Of a DNA stretch of 26,576 nt, positions 1-8,477 are shown one piece after another. The notes beneath the pieces were generated by a model. It saw only the letters and a list, made by a program, of their open reading frames with translations, had not been told where the DNA came from and searched no databases. The stretch's first letter is position 1. Every line of letters begins with the position of its first letter. Both the position numbers and the translations under genes were made by a program. Origin of the DNA: Saccoglossus kowalevskii (lineage: Eukaryota; Hemichordata; Enteropneusta; Harrimaniidae); NCBI RefSeq assembly GCF_000003605.2, contig NW_003141315.1, forward strand, positions 474,899 through 501,474, in the 5' to 3' direction.

Positions 1-13
1 AAGATGCTCTAGG

Positions 14-250
14 ACAATGTACAAACCTAATTAGTTTGGGGTAAAAATCTGTTCATATTAATTCCCTAATAAGCATAATAATTCATAATTTTTTGGTTCT
101 AATCACATTTCAATTAAACTTGGAGACATAGATTTTCTGTTACATTGCGCAGACCTCATTAGTTTTACACTCAAATCTGGTCATATTAATTTTCTGATTT
201 GCATAATTAGTTTTCAGCTAAGTAATTTCGAATTATATTTAATGTGTCTC
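14..250. repeat. Degenerate tandem duplication, period about 128 bp
   Basis: The segment from about 14 to 104 aligns directly with that from about 142 to 222. Both run through an 'acctNattagttt' block, then 'aaatctgNtcatattaatt', then 'gcataat'. Similarity looks to be roughly two-thirds, so the duplication is old. It may extend past the left edge of the window. No coding potential is visible in it. Confidence 0.55.
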
Positions 251-1171
251 CAATACTCTCAGCACATGGGAGTTCTTTCTAAGCTTTCTTTGATTATTTT
301 TATTTTTAACATTATTTTTTATTTTATTACTTTTCAATTTACAAAAATACGAAAAAAGGAAAATACATAACAATACATAAAATATTAAGATGACAGTATA
401 CTGAACCTTTTTATAATAACTTGTATATGCAACAGTCTCGTAAATGGGACAAACTTATAATATTACCAGTAATTTAGGAATGGGCGATTATAATAGTGAT
501 AACAACTAATGAGTTTACGATAATTATAAGACGAATTAATAGAGATAATCAACAATTTAACACGTGATCACAATGCAGAACATAATAGCCTCACTATCAC
601 TCACCAAAGTAGATATTCTAATGAAGTCACATACCACAACATACAGTGAAATTCACTTCTGTGTTCGTCTGTGTATATAAATAATACCACTCTTTCAATT
701 AATTCAAGGATGGCAAGACTACAAGTAAAACAAAAATAAACACCAGCACAAATAACAAAACACGCCGTACATCACTCGACCACGGACAATAATATCACGA
801 TACAATAACACGCGAAATAATTCTCGCAGAATAAGTCATTCATCGTTTGTTATTGTGAACCCTCATTCACGCGAAAGCACAGCCGTGTCAAATGATCAAC
901 GTTATGTGCTCAAGTAGATATATCTTTTTTTGCCAAGAAACTCACGCACCTACTCGTAATACCCATTTGTGCACATTTTTTTTTTGTAAATCAACAATAT
1001 TTTTTAGAGAGGGTTGTTTATTACACATTGGGGAAATATATGACTATATTGACTCTTCCCATTCTCAATCATAGTCTTTCGCAAAAACACCTATTTGTTA
1101 GTACTGTTACCATAACAACTACTGACTCGTTGACCAGTGCGTTAATGTTTGTTATTTTATGTTCCTTTTAG
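251..1171. other. AT-rich non-coding stretch, probable intron
   Basis: I see no convincing exon here. A 60-codon frame at 892-1074 crosses poly-T and looks like chance. The stretch ends in a pyrimidine-rich tract and AG at 1170-1171, which looks like the acceptor for the exon at 1172. It is therefore probably the last intron of a gene that begins outside the window to the left. Confidence 0.35.
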
Positions 1172-1360
1172 GCTGCTGCCGACGGCTACAGTACAGAATC
1201 CACCATAGTGTTTATATCGGAGCATGCCCGTGATGCTTTAGTGTACAACTTTACTCTGACATCTGCCGTGGATGCAAGTCAAGCGCCCTCGTCGATTATA
1301 AACTTACCCTGCGTAGTGGTTTGCTCTTTATTTTTAATAACTCATTATAGAGACGTTTAG
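1172..1360 (+). CDS. Probable last coding exon of an unrecognised membrane or secreted protein (partial)
   Basis: A frame of 62 codons opens directly after a good 3' splice site ('gttccttttag') and ends at TAG 1358-1360. It has no initiator ATG, as expected for an internal or terminal exon. The encoded segment starts AAADGYSTESTIVFISEHAR. It goes through an N-glycosylation sequon (N-F-T), then a polar Ser/Ala stretch, and ends in a hydrophobic run (IINLPCVVVCSLFLIT) before a short tail, HYRDV. A C-terminal membrane anchor is the natural reading; a GPI signal is less likely because the tail ends in charged residues. Codon choice and local GC are richer than in the flanks. Upstream exons must lie left of 1172, probably outside the window. 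No strong AATAAA follows closely; the nearest variant is an ATTAAA near 1776. I do not recognise the family, and a chance open frame is not excluded. Confidence 0.45.
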   Translation, partial: AAADGYSTESTIVFISEHARDALVYNFTLTSAVDASQAPSSIINLPCVVVCSLFLITHYRDV

Positions 1361-1406
1361 ATCCTTCCTACGCGGACAATATAAGCGATGCGATGATTCA
1401 CACAGG

Positions 1407-1423
1407 CACGTGACTAGCACGTG
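1407..1423. promoter_or_regulatory. Two CACGTG E-boxes one helical turn apart
   Basis: GCACGTG occurs twice, with the CACGTG cores at 1407-1412 and 1418-1423, 11 bp start to start. CACGTG is the core bound by bHLH/bHLH-ZIP factors such as USF, MYC/MAX and CLOCK-type factors. The site lies between the exon at 1172-1360 and the hAT-like MITE. No promoter is visible next to it, so a function is not established. Confidence 0.3.
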
Positions 1424-1442
1424 TTAATTGCCCTGACTCGTT

Positions 1443-1669
1443 CAGAGGCGACGGCACGAAATTTTGCACGGGGGGGGTCTGTCCGTGGACATGCTCCCCT
1501 TAAACATTTTGAAATATAGACCCTCTGAGACGCTATTTCCTGCACTTTGAGGGGCGCATTTTGCTGACACAAATGGTTTCAGCTTGATTTTTGAGGGGCG
1601 ACGTAAGCCCCCTCCCATTTTTTTCGAAGAAGCGACCGCCCCTCTGCACCCCCCGTTCCACCGCCACTG
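1443..1669. mobile_element. hAT-like MITE, copy 1 (227 bp, 5-bp target duplication TCGTT)
   Basis: The element begins CAGAGGCGACGGCACG. Its right end, read on the other strand, begins CAGTGGCGGTGGAACG, giving imperfect inverted termini of about 16 bp. TCGTT lies immediately outside both ends (1438-1442 and 1670-1674). The same sequence with the same termini recurs at 6386-6616, flanked by a different 5-bp duplication, so the borders are certain. CAGNGGCG termini are typical of the hAT superfamily. Most hAT elements duplicate 8 bp, so this looks like a 5-bp-duplicating group. The interior carries G/C runs and no reading frame, so it is non-autonomous. Confidence 0.85.
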
Positions 1670-2229
1670 TCGTTCAATAACGTAGTACTTATGTCACCAA
1701 GATAGCGTAGAAGGTTACACAATTGGAGAAAGGGCCGATATAATACACGGCAGTAGAAAATCGTAGTCCTTAGTATTTATTAAATTTAACCAGGCGTTTC
1801 TAGCACGGTCATTCCCAGTGTAATATCTGAATCAGATATTACACTGACGAAGGTATATTGAATAATCACAAAGAACCTCGGTTACTTACTACAATTTTCT
1901 ATAATAGCGCAAAGGGTATTAGCAGCTCTTACCTTCCGCTAAAGGTGCCAAACCAATTATTCAAAGTCTACCCAAAGGGTACGGCTGAAATATGGTGATT
2001 TGTTTTATTTTCTACACGTGTATCAGCATCGACAAATAATGAAAGGTAAAACGTTTGCCGAATTCTCAGGAGTATATGTGTTTACTATGAGTGACACCTC
2101 TAAGATACGAGTGTAAGAACTTTGAGGGCGCCCTAAATTGTAGCACTATTGTGTGCATTGAATGAATGTGAACGTAGTTAATTTAAGCAAAATGAATCTT
2201 ACGTTGTCGTAATTCATAATATACTTATA
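1670..2229. other. Non-coding stretch, possibly part of a LINE target
   Basis: Apart from the palindrome at 1816-1846, I find no exon, RNA gene or clear repeat. The part next to 2228 may be the continuation of the LINE interrupted by the pogo element, but only a vague protein resemblance supports that. Confidence 0.3.
1816..1846. repeat. 31-bp perfect palindrome with a 1-nt centre
   Basis: The arm CAGTGTAATATCTGA (1816-1830) is followed by a single A and then its exact reverse complement (1832-1846). The arms match at all 15 positions. It could extrude as a cruciform, be a dimeric protein site, or be the fused ends of a CAGTG-type transposon. Confidence 0.9.
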
Positions 2230-3740
2230 CAGTAGAACGTCGATTATCTGTACTGTTAGGGGGACATGCTTTTGTTCGGTTATGCAAACAGTTCGGATAT
2301 GCGATTTTGTGTGGGCGTGCTCAAGATTACAGGCTCACGTACACACAAATTCTAACGCACATATGACTGTAATGAAATCAAACAATAGTACATGTAGAGT
2401 ACGTCATTAAAAACATTTTTATTTAATCAGTAATACATTGTAATAAAAATGTTGCACGCTGGAATGTTAAAAAATGTTTCAAATTGTCCGTAAAATGTAG
2501 CGATAATAAAGTTCCTTTGCTTCTTTCTTGGGAAAACCAAGTCCCGGAACCAAGTGAAGACGGATTTCTCTGAACGATCATCAATGGCTGTTTTCATTAT
2601 CTTTCGTTTCAGTCCTGCACTTGAATCCATTTTACTGGAAAAATCCAGCAGCTTTTGTTTTGCCTTGATATCGGATATCGTTGATTAACCAACACATTAC
2701 TCGGTAGATAGATTGCTTGCGGTTTCGCCACGTTCTAGTCGATTTATAATTGACACCTTCGCGTCCAAATCAAGCACGCAGCGTTTGCGTTTCACTGGGG
2801 TAGCCATGCCAACGCTAGATAAAAGACGCTGATAAAGTAAACAGGCGAAAGGTCGCTTCGTATACACTGTGTATAGATCGGCTCGATGTTACCAGATTGC
2901 TCGTGGATTTTTGAATGGTAAACTGCTACAAGATGTCCCGATTTTATTGGATTCAGCAAAGTTTTTAACACCTAGAACGATTGACATAATAAATTGTTGT
3001 AAAAATCCAGGTTGGCTACTGTGATCCTCGGACGTAAACACTTCGACGCTGTGAACCATCAAACGGCCCGCCGACTGTGGTCATTGGTTGCCGTTGTCTG
3101 CTGATAAACCATCAAAGAGGCACACCAAGGTTTTGTCGTTTTGTCACTCTTTTTCACTGCACTATTAAACTGGCGTCGCTTCTGTGGCAAGACATCCCAG
3201 AAGTTATTTTCTTTCTTTTTTTATTCCGAAAAGGATGTGACTTCTGATAATGGACATTAAAATTAAAAATCGGGAAAAAACATGGGATCGACTCATTGCC
3301 GCGTTTCTTTGGCGGCAGTGTAACCCCGTACAATTTTCCCGGGAAACGTATCCGAACTGCGGTGACTTGCAACTTGGTAAAGTTGAGGATCTGACTGTGA
3401 ACAGTGGAAAAGACATTTGATGAACTTTGTGTTTTTAGGACATTTGTTATTTACAGTGGAACACTGGTGTTGCATAATAGGCTTGTCTGAATTTAGGAAA
3501 TCATTGGATACTGTAATTCGTTTCATTGCTTGCGCGGACACTGTAAACAATGAACGTACACGTGAAAGATGTCAGATTACGTGTCGATAATAGCTTTATT
3601 GAAAGTGTTGCTCCAGGAAATCACACAAGACGACTGTAGTATTTATTTTCACAGTTGACTTTTGTATTATACGAAACACAGCCAGACATGCATACCGAAC
3701 ATTTCGGATAGTCGACGTCCGGATAATCGACGTTCTACTG
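2230..3740 (-). mobile_element. pogo/Tigger-type DNA transposon, internally deleted (1511 bp)
   Basis: The left end CAGTAGAACGTCGATTATC (2230-2248) is matched exactly by the reverse complement of the right end (3722-3740), so the terminal inverted repeats are 19 bp. A TA dinucleotide flanks each end (2228-2229 and 3741-3742), the target duplication of Tc1/mariner/pogo elements. Further copies of the 'GATTATCCG/TTCGG' motif lie just inside both ends, as in pogo and Tigger termini. The interior carries the N-terminal part of a transposase on the minus strand and a poly(A) signal, but no DDE catalytic domain. The segment 2808-3740 is apparently the 5' part of the element; its open frames match nothing I know. 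The element appears to sit inside a decayed LINE. Confidence 0.88.
2427..2807 (-). pseudogene. Truncated pogo/Tigger transposase, CENP-B-type helix-turn-helix part only
   Basis: Reading the minus strand from ATG at 2807-2805 gives MATPVKRKRCVLDLDAKVS and then a helix-turn-helix region with INRLERGETASNL and STISDIKAKQKLLDFSSKM. This is the standard start of pogo/Tigger/jerky-family transposases, related to the CENP-B N-terminal DNA-binding domain. Two codons inside the helix-turn-helix are TAA stops, at sites where the family usually has sense codons. The frame then resumes through GLKRKIMKT and FTWFR, the beginning of the second DNA-binding segment. After that the similarity stops and the frame ends at 2427. 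The DDE domain, normally a few hundred residues, is absent. An AATAAA on the minus strand (2423-2418) lies just past the stop, so the deletion appears to join the N-terminal coding part to the 3' untranslated end. The protein cannot be active. Confidence 0.85.
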
Positions 3741-3742
3741 TA

Positions 3743-4535
3743 ACTATAATTATAATATCGTGTCGTTTTTACATAATGTCTGATATATGAGATGATGCCA
3801 TTATTGGAACTGACGGTATTAGTAATTTTGTTAATGTGTGAATTCCATGACATTGATGATTAATTTAGACTGTCAGATAGGTTACATTGGAAACGCCCTC
3901 TATCGGCGAGTAGTCAATTTCTAGGCAACCATCAATTTGGACGTGTTTTTGAGCCGGTTTTATATTATCATGTAGTTAGTTTTCTCAGTGTTAACTGTGA
4001 GTTTATCCATGAAGTTAGATAAATTAGTATCATCAGCAAACAGTCGGAAATCGAAGACATTAGTACAGGTGTTTATATCGTTAATATAAAGTAGAAATAG
4101 CAAAGAACCGAGAACTGACCTTTGGGGAATCCAACACTTAATTGTTCTTAGATGACGTAGTGCCGTTTACATCTACTTGTTGGTACGGAGTATCTAAATA
4201 ACGTTGAAACCACTGATTCAGAAGTGGGAGACGCCTAACCCCATATTGTTCAAGTTTGCGAAGCAAAATAACATGGTCTATGGTATCAACAAAGGCTTTT
4301 GAAGATACCAAATGTGACATAGCCTTTGTTCATATTTTCCATAATGTTAATGAAACAAGACTAACAAGTGCAAGTTTAGTGCTATAGTGCTTACGAAAAC
4401 CATTTTATGTTGGTAAGAGAATATTAAATTTATCAAGAAATGTTAGTAGCTGAGACTTTACAGAGGATTCTATAATTTTGCTAATAACGGGTAATATATA
4501 ATTGCGGTGTTTGTCAAATGTGATTATTTTGTGAA
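3743..4535 (-). mobile_element. Decayed non-LTR retrotransposon (LINE) reverse transcriptase fragment
   Basis: The minus strand, translated with frame changes, gives the ordered landmarks of a Jockey/CR1-like reverse transcriptase. From high to low coordinates these are LPVISKIIE; FLDKFNILLPT then NGFRKHYSTKLAL; KAFVDTIDHVILLRKLEQYG (motif A); IPQRSVLGSLLFLLYINDI; FRLFADDTNL (motif C, the catalytic aspartates); QIDGC; and SWNSHINKITNTV near 3850. In-frame stops occur in the NGFR and LWKI regions, with frameshifts near 4136 and 3855. The endonuclease domain and both ends are missing. The fragment stops exactly at the pogo insertion (3741-3742). The IPQ motif keeps the usual spacing to FADD, so identity is not in doubt, but the clade is uncertain. 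Confidence 0.87.
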
Positions 4536-5278
4536 ATGAGAGTCATGAATTTTTTGTTTTGCCCTTCTATCACTCTCAGACTCCCTTGTTATCGCTTATT
4601 TTTGTACTTTACTACTTTTATTACTTTTTACTTAAGAAGTACGTATCTTATTATATATTTATATTAAATATCCCATACATACGTTAACACAGTTCTGTCT
4701 ATATCGTACCTGTTACGTCATTGGTCACATGTTGATTGTTAACCCATCACCTATAATCATAATATACACGTTACATTGGTGTTCACTTGTTGATTGTAAA
4801 ATTATTTCCATATTGTTCGTGTTATACAGTTGTACAGACCTCAGCACTTGTATTCATTTGTATATTGCCTTATAGAGTGCTCATGCCTATTTTGTATCTA
4901 CAGGCGTATTTTGTATCCACATGAGAAATGAAATCCGCGAATTTGTATTTCTGCGTCGATGTAAAACCAACGCTGTGATGTAATACCTCTTATACATCAG
5001 CCAATTGATTAACAGTATGAACAGCCAACCAGCGATCACGTTGCAACTGGTAACTTTTTGCATTGATTAGAGACAAGCCGTGGTGTTACTGGCCATAATT
5101 CTCCAGCTATAGACTTTAAAGCAGCTGGCCCGAACGTGTAAGTGCGTTTGAGAAGGTGGGTTTATTTTTAGCAGTAAAGCAGATGCTGTTCTGGCTCCTG
5201 TGAGTTCAGTATCAACATATGGTGAAAGTTAGTGACTGATGGGGTAATTTTGTTGAGCTTGCCGAGTACTTAAATTAA
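4536..5278. other. Non-coding, AT-rich, with a short direct repeat
   Basis: A block 'gttac..attggt..cac.tgttgattgt' occurs near 4713 and again near 4769, a degenerate direct repeat about 56 bp apart. The segment 5040-5250 reads on the minus strand as a broken frame (SIAGELWPVTPRLVSNQ) that may be transposon-derived, but I cannot name it. No exon with clear splice sites was found. Confidence 0.3.
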
Positions 5279-5560
5279 AGGTTGTGGTCGTCCCACCACG
5301 CATGCGCGAGATAAGAGATTCATATGAATAAAGATGGCGACTATTACTGTCGAAGAATACAAACTGAGACGTTACCAAGCTTTAACTATGTAATTCTTTT
5401 GGTGACTGGAAGGTGTCGAATGAATCACCGGCGGTGATTATACTATTGCACGTTTCGCCCAGGCCAAAACTGATTTCCATTAGATGAGCGCATTGGATAG
5501 TGAGAATTAATTTTTATCAACACAAATGTCGCACATACGCGGCGCAACGACCACCGTCCT
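5279..5560. mobile_element. TTAA-duplicating MITE, family A copy 1 (282 bp, T2/Kolobok-like)
   Basis: TTAA lies immediately outside both ends (5275-5278 and 5561-5564); the surrounding 9 bp, TTAAATTAA, is in fact the same on both sides. The left end begins AGGTTGTGGTCGTC and the right end on the opposite strand begins AGGACGGTGGTCGT. The inverted similarity continues for about 30 bp through a CGCATGCGCGA-like block. A diverged second copy is at 13817-14085. A TTAA duplication followed by AGG fits the TTAAAGG ends described for T2-type MITEs (Kolobok superfamily); piggyBac ends normally start CCC. Inside is a 19-codon frame (5334-5393) that shares a long identical stretch with the other copy. 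Confidence 0.75.
5334..5393 (+). other. Conserved micro-frame inside family A MITE, copy 1
   Basis: ATG GCG ACT starts a 19-residue frame, MATITVEEYKLRRYQALTM. It shares TACAAACTGAGACGTTACCA and the following bases through CAAGCTTTAA with copy 2, about 28 nt unbroken, while the rest of the two elements is clearly diverged. The start is embedded in AAGATGGCGAC, which also resembles a YY1 site. It may be a relic of the 5' end of the autonomous element's transposase, or an internal promoter element. Translation is not established. Confidence 0.35.
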
Positions 5561-6385
5561 TTAAATTAAAGCAGCCAGTGACTAAGCACGCATGTTTTCT
5601 ATGGATAGCTTTCCTGTTCTATTCCAGGTTTAAAAAAAAAAACGTCTTAGCACTCAGACAAATTCAAGTCGATTGTAGGGTCACATGACTCGGGGATCGC
5701 CATTACCATTTCCTGGCGAATACGCCTGTGAGTATATGGTAATTTAATAGGAAACAACACCAATTTTAAAATGGAAAGAACCCACAAAGCCACGTTTCCT
5801 CTTTTATATATTATTATATATCATGAATATAATATAAAATGTGTGTTCTCCCCTGGAACGAGAACAATCAGACTAATTACGTTAATAATTACAAGAGTAT
5901 CGCAGTAGCAACGGCTAATAACATCATGTATTCATGATGAGTAGAACATAGAGAACACAGAACATTCGGGAAATGTGTCTCAAACTTGGTAGAGCGTGGA
6001 TTTTGTTAAAGTTAGACATTTCTGTGTTTCGAGATGATACTGATGATGATCATGTTGGCAACATGATTGTCCCGCGTGCCAGTTGCGCTTTCTAAGGCAG
6101 AACACGGTGAGCATTCTGATCTGCAACACAAATTCCCCACGTGTCACCACGCCACGTAACACTGCTGACACTGACAGCCATTACTGACCCGTTTCATAAT
6201 TGATTACTAATGGTGACGTGATCCCCTTGTTTTCAGTTAAATGCGAACGGAAATGAAATGAAATGAAAATATAGATAAAGAGAGGTTGAGACCGGTTATT
6301 GCCTTGTGCTATCGTCGCGCATTGGGGACACCGTCTGGGTGTATGATTTACGTTCGTTTCATTAGTGAAATATTTATTCACAATT
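5561..6385. other. Unassigned stretch
   Basis: Contains an AT-rich palindromic run near 5805-5840 ('tatattattatatatcatgaatata') and frames of about 60 codons without recognisable domains. No RNA gene, exon with convincing splice sites, or repeat was identified. Confidence 0.3.
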
Positions 6386-6616
6386 CAGAGGCGACGGCAC
6401 GGAATTTTGCATGGGGCCGAAGGCGTGACCTTACTAGGGGGTCCTGAGAGCATGGTCCCCTTAAAAATTTGAAATCTAGACTCACTGAAACGCTATTTCC
6501 TGCATTTTGATGGGCAAATTTTGCTGACACAAAACGTTTCAGCTTGATTTTTGAGCGGCGACGCCCCACCAACATTTTTCGAGGTGACGACTGCACCCCC
6601 CGTGCTGCCGCCACTG
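6386..6616. mobile_element. hAT-like MITE, copy 2 (231 bp, 5-bp target duplication CAATT)
   Basis: The same element as at 1443-1669, in the same orientation. It starts CAGAGGCGACGGCACG and ends with the complement of CAGTGGCGGCAGCACG. CAATT flanks both ends (6381-6385 and 6617-6621). Shared interior blocks include 'acgctatttcctgca.tttga' and 'ttttgctgacacaaa'. The two copies differ at many places, including a different run of G/C near the left end, so the insertions are not recent. There is no coding content of its own, although it supplies part of a long chance frame on the minus strand. Confidence 0.87.
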
Positions 6617-6934
6617 CAATTATTATAAAATATCTGTATAGGGATGAATGTACATTGAATGCCGTTACTCGTGCCCGTGTGAGCATTATCCTGTCGCTGG
6701 TCAGTGTCCCGGTGTTATTGGGTGATTTTCCGTTCAGCTGCGAGATCTCGTGAGATGCATGAAAGACGCGCGTCGAACGTCTGCCGCAAAAATCGAACGA
6801 TTTGATTTTGAACTCGAATTTCTTTATTTCGTAGCTCACACCGACCGGCCGATCTTCGACAGAGGAATATTGCTTTCGAATACCCTCACCTAAACGAAAT
6901 TGTTTATCATCAAATGTGTACAGCATATTATTAA

Positions 6935-7059
6935 AGCGCAGTGGTCGTCGCACAGCGCGTGTTTGAATTTCATGTAAATAAACAATGTATTTTACACGCG
7001 TTGTATACGTCGCTATGAGTCCCATGTCGAACAGGACGCGGCGCGACGACTGCCGCCCT
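6935..7059. mobile_element. TTAA-duplicating MITE, family B copy 1 (125 bp)
   Basis: TTAA borders both sides (6931-6934 and 7060-7063). The left end starts AGCGCAGTGGTCGTCGCAC. The right end on the opposite strand starts AGGGCGGCAGTCGTCGCGCC. Inverted similarity runs about 33 bp to a GTTTGA/GTTCGA block, leaving only about 60 bp of interior, with 'taaacaatgtattttacacg'. Related copies are at 20120-20203 and 20651-20766, and a decayed one near 7170-7260. The GTCGTCG termini resemble families A and C, so one transposase may have moved all three. Confidence 0.75.
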
Positions 7060-7169
7060 TTAAGCAAGGAAATGCCCCCAAAATATTTTCACGTTTGTTG
7101 AATCCAACGCGATGTTTGACGCCACTACGACGCTATGACATTTGTTTGTCCTGTTTTTAAGTTCGATTT

Positions 7170-7260
7170 CACGCATAACGCGTGAAAATGGTCTATTGTG
7201 CGTTGCATATGTCACATGGGCCCATATCGAACAGGCCGCGAAGCCTATGGCGTTTCACTA
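7170..7260. repeat. Decayed partial copy of family B
   Basis: The stretch with 'aacgcgtg', 'tctattgtg', 'atgggcccatatcgaacaggcc' matches the right half of the copies at 6935 and 20651 ('atgggtaccatatcaaacagg'). Ends and target duplication are not recognisable, so it is an old fragment. Confidence 0.45.
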
Positions 7261-7422
7261 CTGTGTCAACTAATATCGAAATCTATGTTCGCCGATGACG
7301 CACGTGTTATTTCGCTTTCGTGTACGTGTACGAACGTTTCCGGAGAGTGGAGTAGGGTCACGATTATAGACAATACGAATACGTAAATCAGAAACATTTC
7401 GTTGACTTCCCCCATATTGTAC

Positions 7423-7439
7423 TGCGCCCTCTACTGGCT
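7423..7439 (-). promoter_or_regulatory. CTCF-like core motif
   Basis: On the minus strand the sequence is AGCCAGTAGAGGGCGCA, which fits the vertebrate/insect CTCF core CCASYAGRKGGCRS at every listed position. CTCF is present across bilaterians, so an insulator or loop anchor is conceivable. Similar GCGCCCTCT blocks occur near 12657 and (as AGGGCGCT) near 23892, with poorer flanks. A motif match alone does not show binding. Confidence 0.35.
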
Positions 7440-7476
7440 CTAAATTACTTATTATCCTCGGACGGACATCCGGGCA

Positions 7477-7508
7477 TTTTCACCGCCTGACAACCATCCC
7501 GGTGAAAA
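7477..7508. repeat. 9-bp inverted repeat, 14-nt spacer
   Basis: TTTTCACCG (7477-7485) and CGGTGAAAA (7500-7508) are exact reverse complements. They may form a small hairpin or a dyad binding site. No gene nearby explains it. Confidence 0.6.
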
Positions 7509-8323
7509 CACAGGCCAAAAACTTGCAGAAAACGGTACTTTGGGATGATTGTTGAGACTCCCCCGAACAGTGTAACAAGATTAGCCCAGCGTTTGTAACA
7601 TATATAAATTTACTTGTTCAGGATTATTTCAAAGTTGAGTTTGTGTTGTTTGCTCGAATTTTCACCGGCTCGACCGGCGTTCCACATCAGCGCGCACAGA
7701 GCCCATAGAAATGCATGTACAGTGGTGCGCGTCTTAGCAACGTGGAACGTCTTGTGACGTAGCTTTGCCCTTGAGGATAGTATAACACAGTGTACACACT
7801 TATAACCAGTGCGTCTTACACGGAATGCTGAAAAGAGTGCCATCACTAGTTTAACAAAAAAATGATAGACACGAATCAAACCATACAATATTTATTAAGG
7901 TTGAACCTAGCAAAATTTAACAAGTTTAAATGAAATTTATCCGAAACAGTATTTATGACACAAGTCTGAGAGGGGTACATCTGAAGTAAAGTTCTACTTT
8001 GTACACGATCTACAATTTGTAACTGCGGGAAGAAAACACATCGAAAATATTTACGAGCGTGAAGTTGGGAAAAGATTCAGACTCGACGCTTTAGATTCAT
8101 ATTTGTGGCTCATCTGTAAATCTTCGTGACATTCCAACAAACAACGCAAACTAATTAAGTTATAACTCTGAAAAGATGTAATTCTTCGTTCTTGATACAC
8201 TTGATGTACCTTTAAGTTGAAATTAAAAACAGATGGTATCTATGGATCACACGAGTGAGGCGAAACAACGAGGAGACTTTATTTTTGATCTTAGAACGCT
8301 GATCCGAAACTTGAGTCGTTTAA

Positions 8324-8477
8324 AGCGGGCGAGTCGTCACCTACGCATGCGTAAGATGGCTGTAGCGTGTCATTGTTTACAAAAAAGCGTCTACCCATGA
8401 GCCTTTGCGTTCTTAGTGTGTGTTATCATTGCTGGGGACTCAATTCCCGCGCGTGCGCAGGTGACGACCCTCCCGCT
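8324..8477. mobile_element. TTAA-duplicating MITE, family C (154 bp)
   Basis: TTAA lies directly outside both ends (8320-8323 and 8478-8481). The left end AGCGGGCGAGTCGTCACCT and the right end on the opposite strand, AGCGGGAGGGTCGTCACCT, match closely. The inverted repeat continues to about 28 bp with four mismatches. The GTCGTC block and the following CGCATGCG block recall families A and B, but the interior differs. This is the cleanest pair of termini among the TTAA elements here and probably the youngest insertion. Confidence 0.8.

Larger units (their letters stand above)
7261..8323. other. Unassigned stretch with a CTCF-like site and a hairpin
   Basis: Holds a strong match to the CTCF core (7423-7439) and a 9-bp inverted repeat at 7477-7508. 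A 92-codon frame on the minus strand at 7610-7888 shows no domain and no splice context and is probably chance. I see nothing else identifiable. Confidence 0.3.

Noticed and set aside
3893-3909. CTCF-like GCCCTCTATCGGC block
   Set aside because: It deviates from the core at two positions and is part of the LINE reverse transcriptase coding sequence.
5980-6010. TGGTAGAGCGTGG resembling a tRNA/SINE A box
   Set aside because: No B box (GGTTCRANNCC) at the right distance and no cloverleaf can be drawn.
6378-7067. The longest open frame in the window, 229 codons on the minus strand
   Set aside because: It runs through two MITEs: its C-terminal third is the hAT-like copy (6386-6616) and its N-terminal part is family B (6935-7059). 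The composition is Arg/Ser-rich as expected of translated GC-rich repeats. It is a chance fusion.
8298-8316. CTGAT..CGAAAC resembling a hammerhead ribozyme core
   Set aside because: The conserved CUGAUGA is incomplete and there is no stem II or matching stems I and III.
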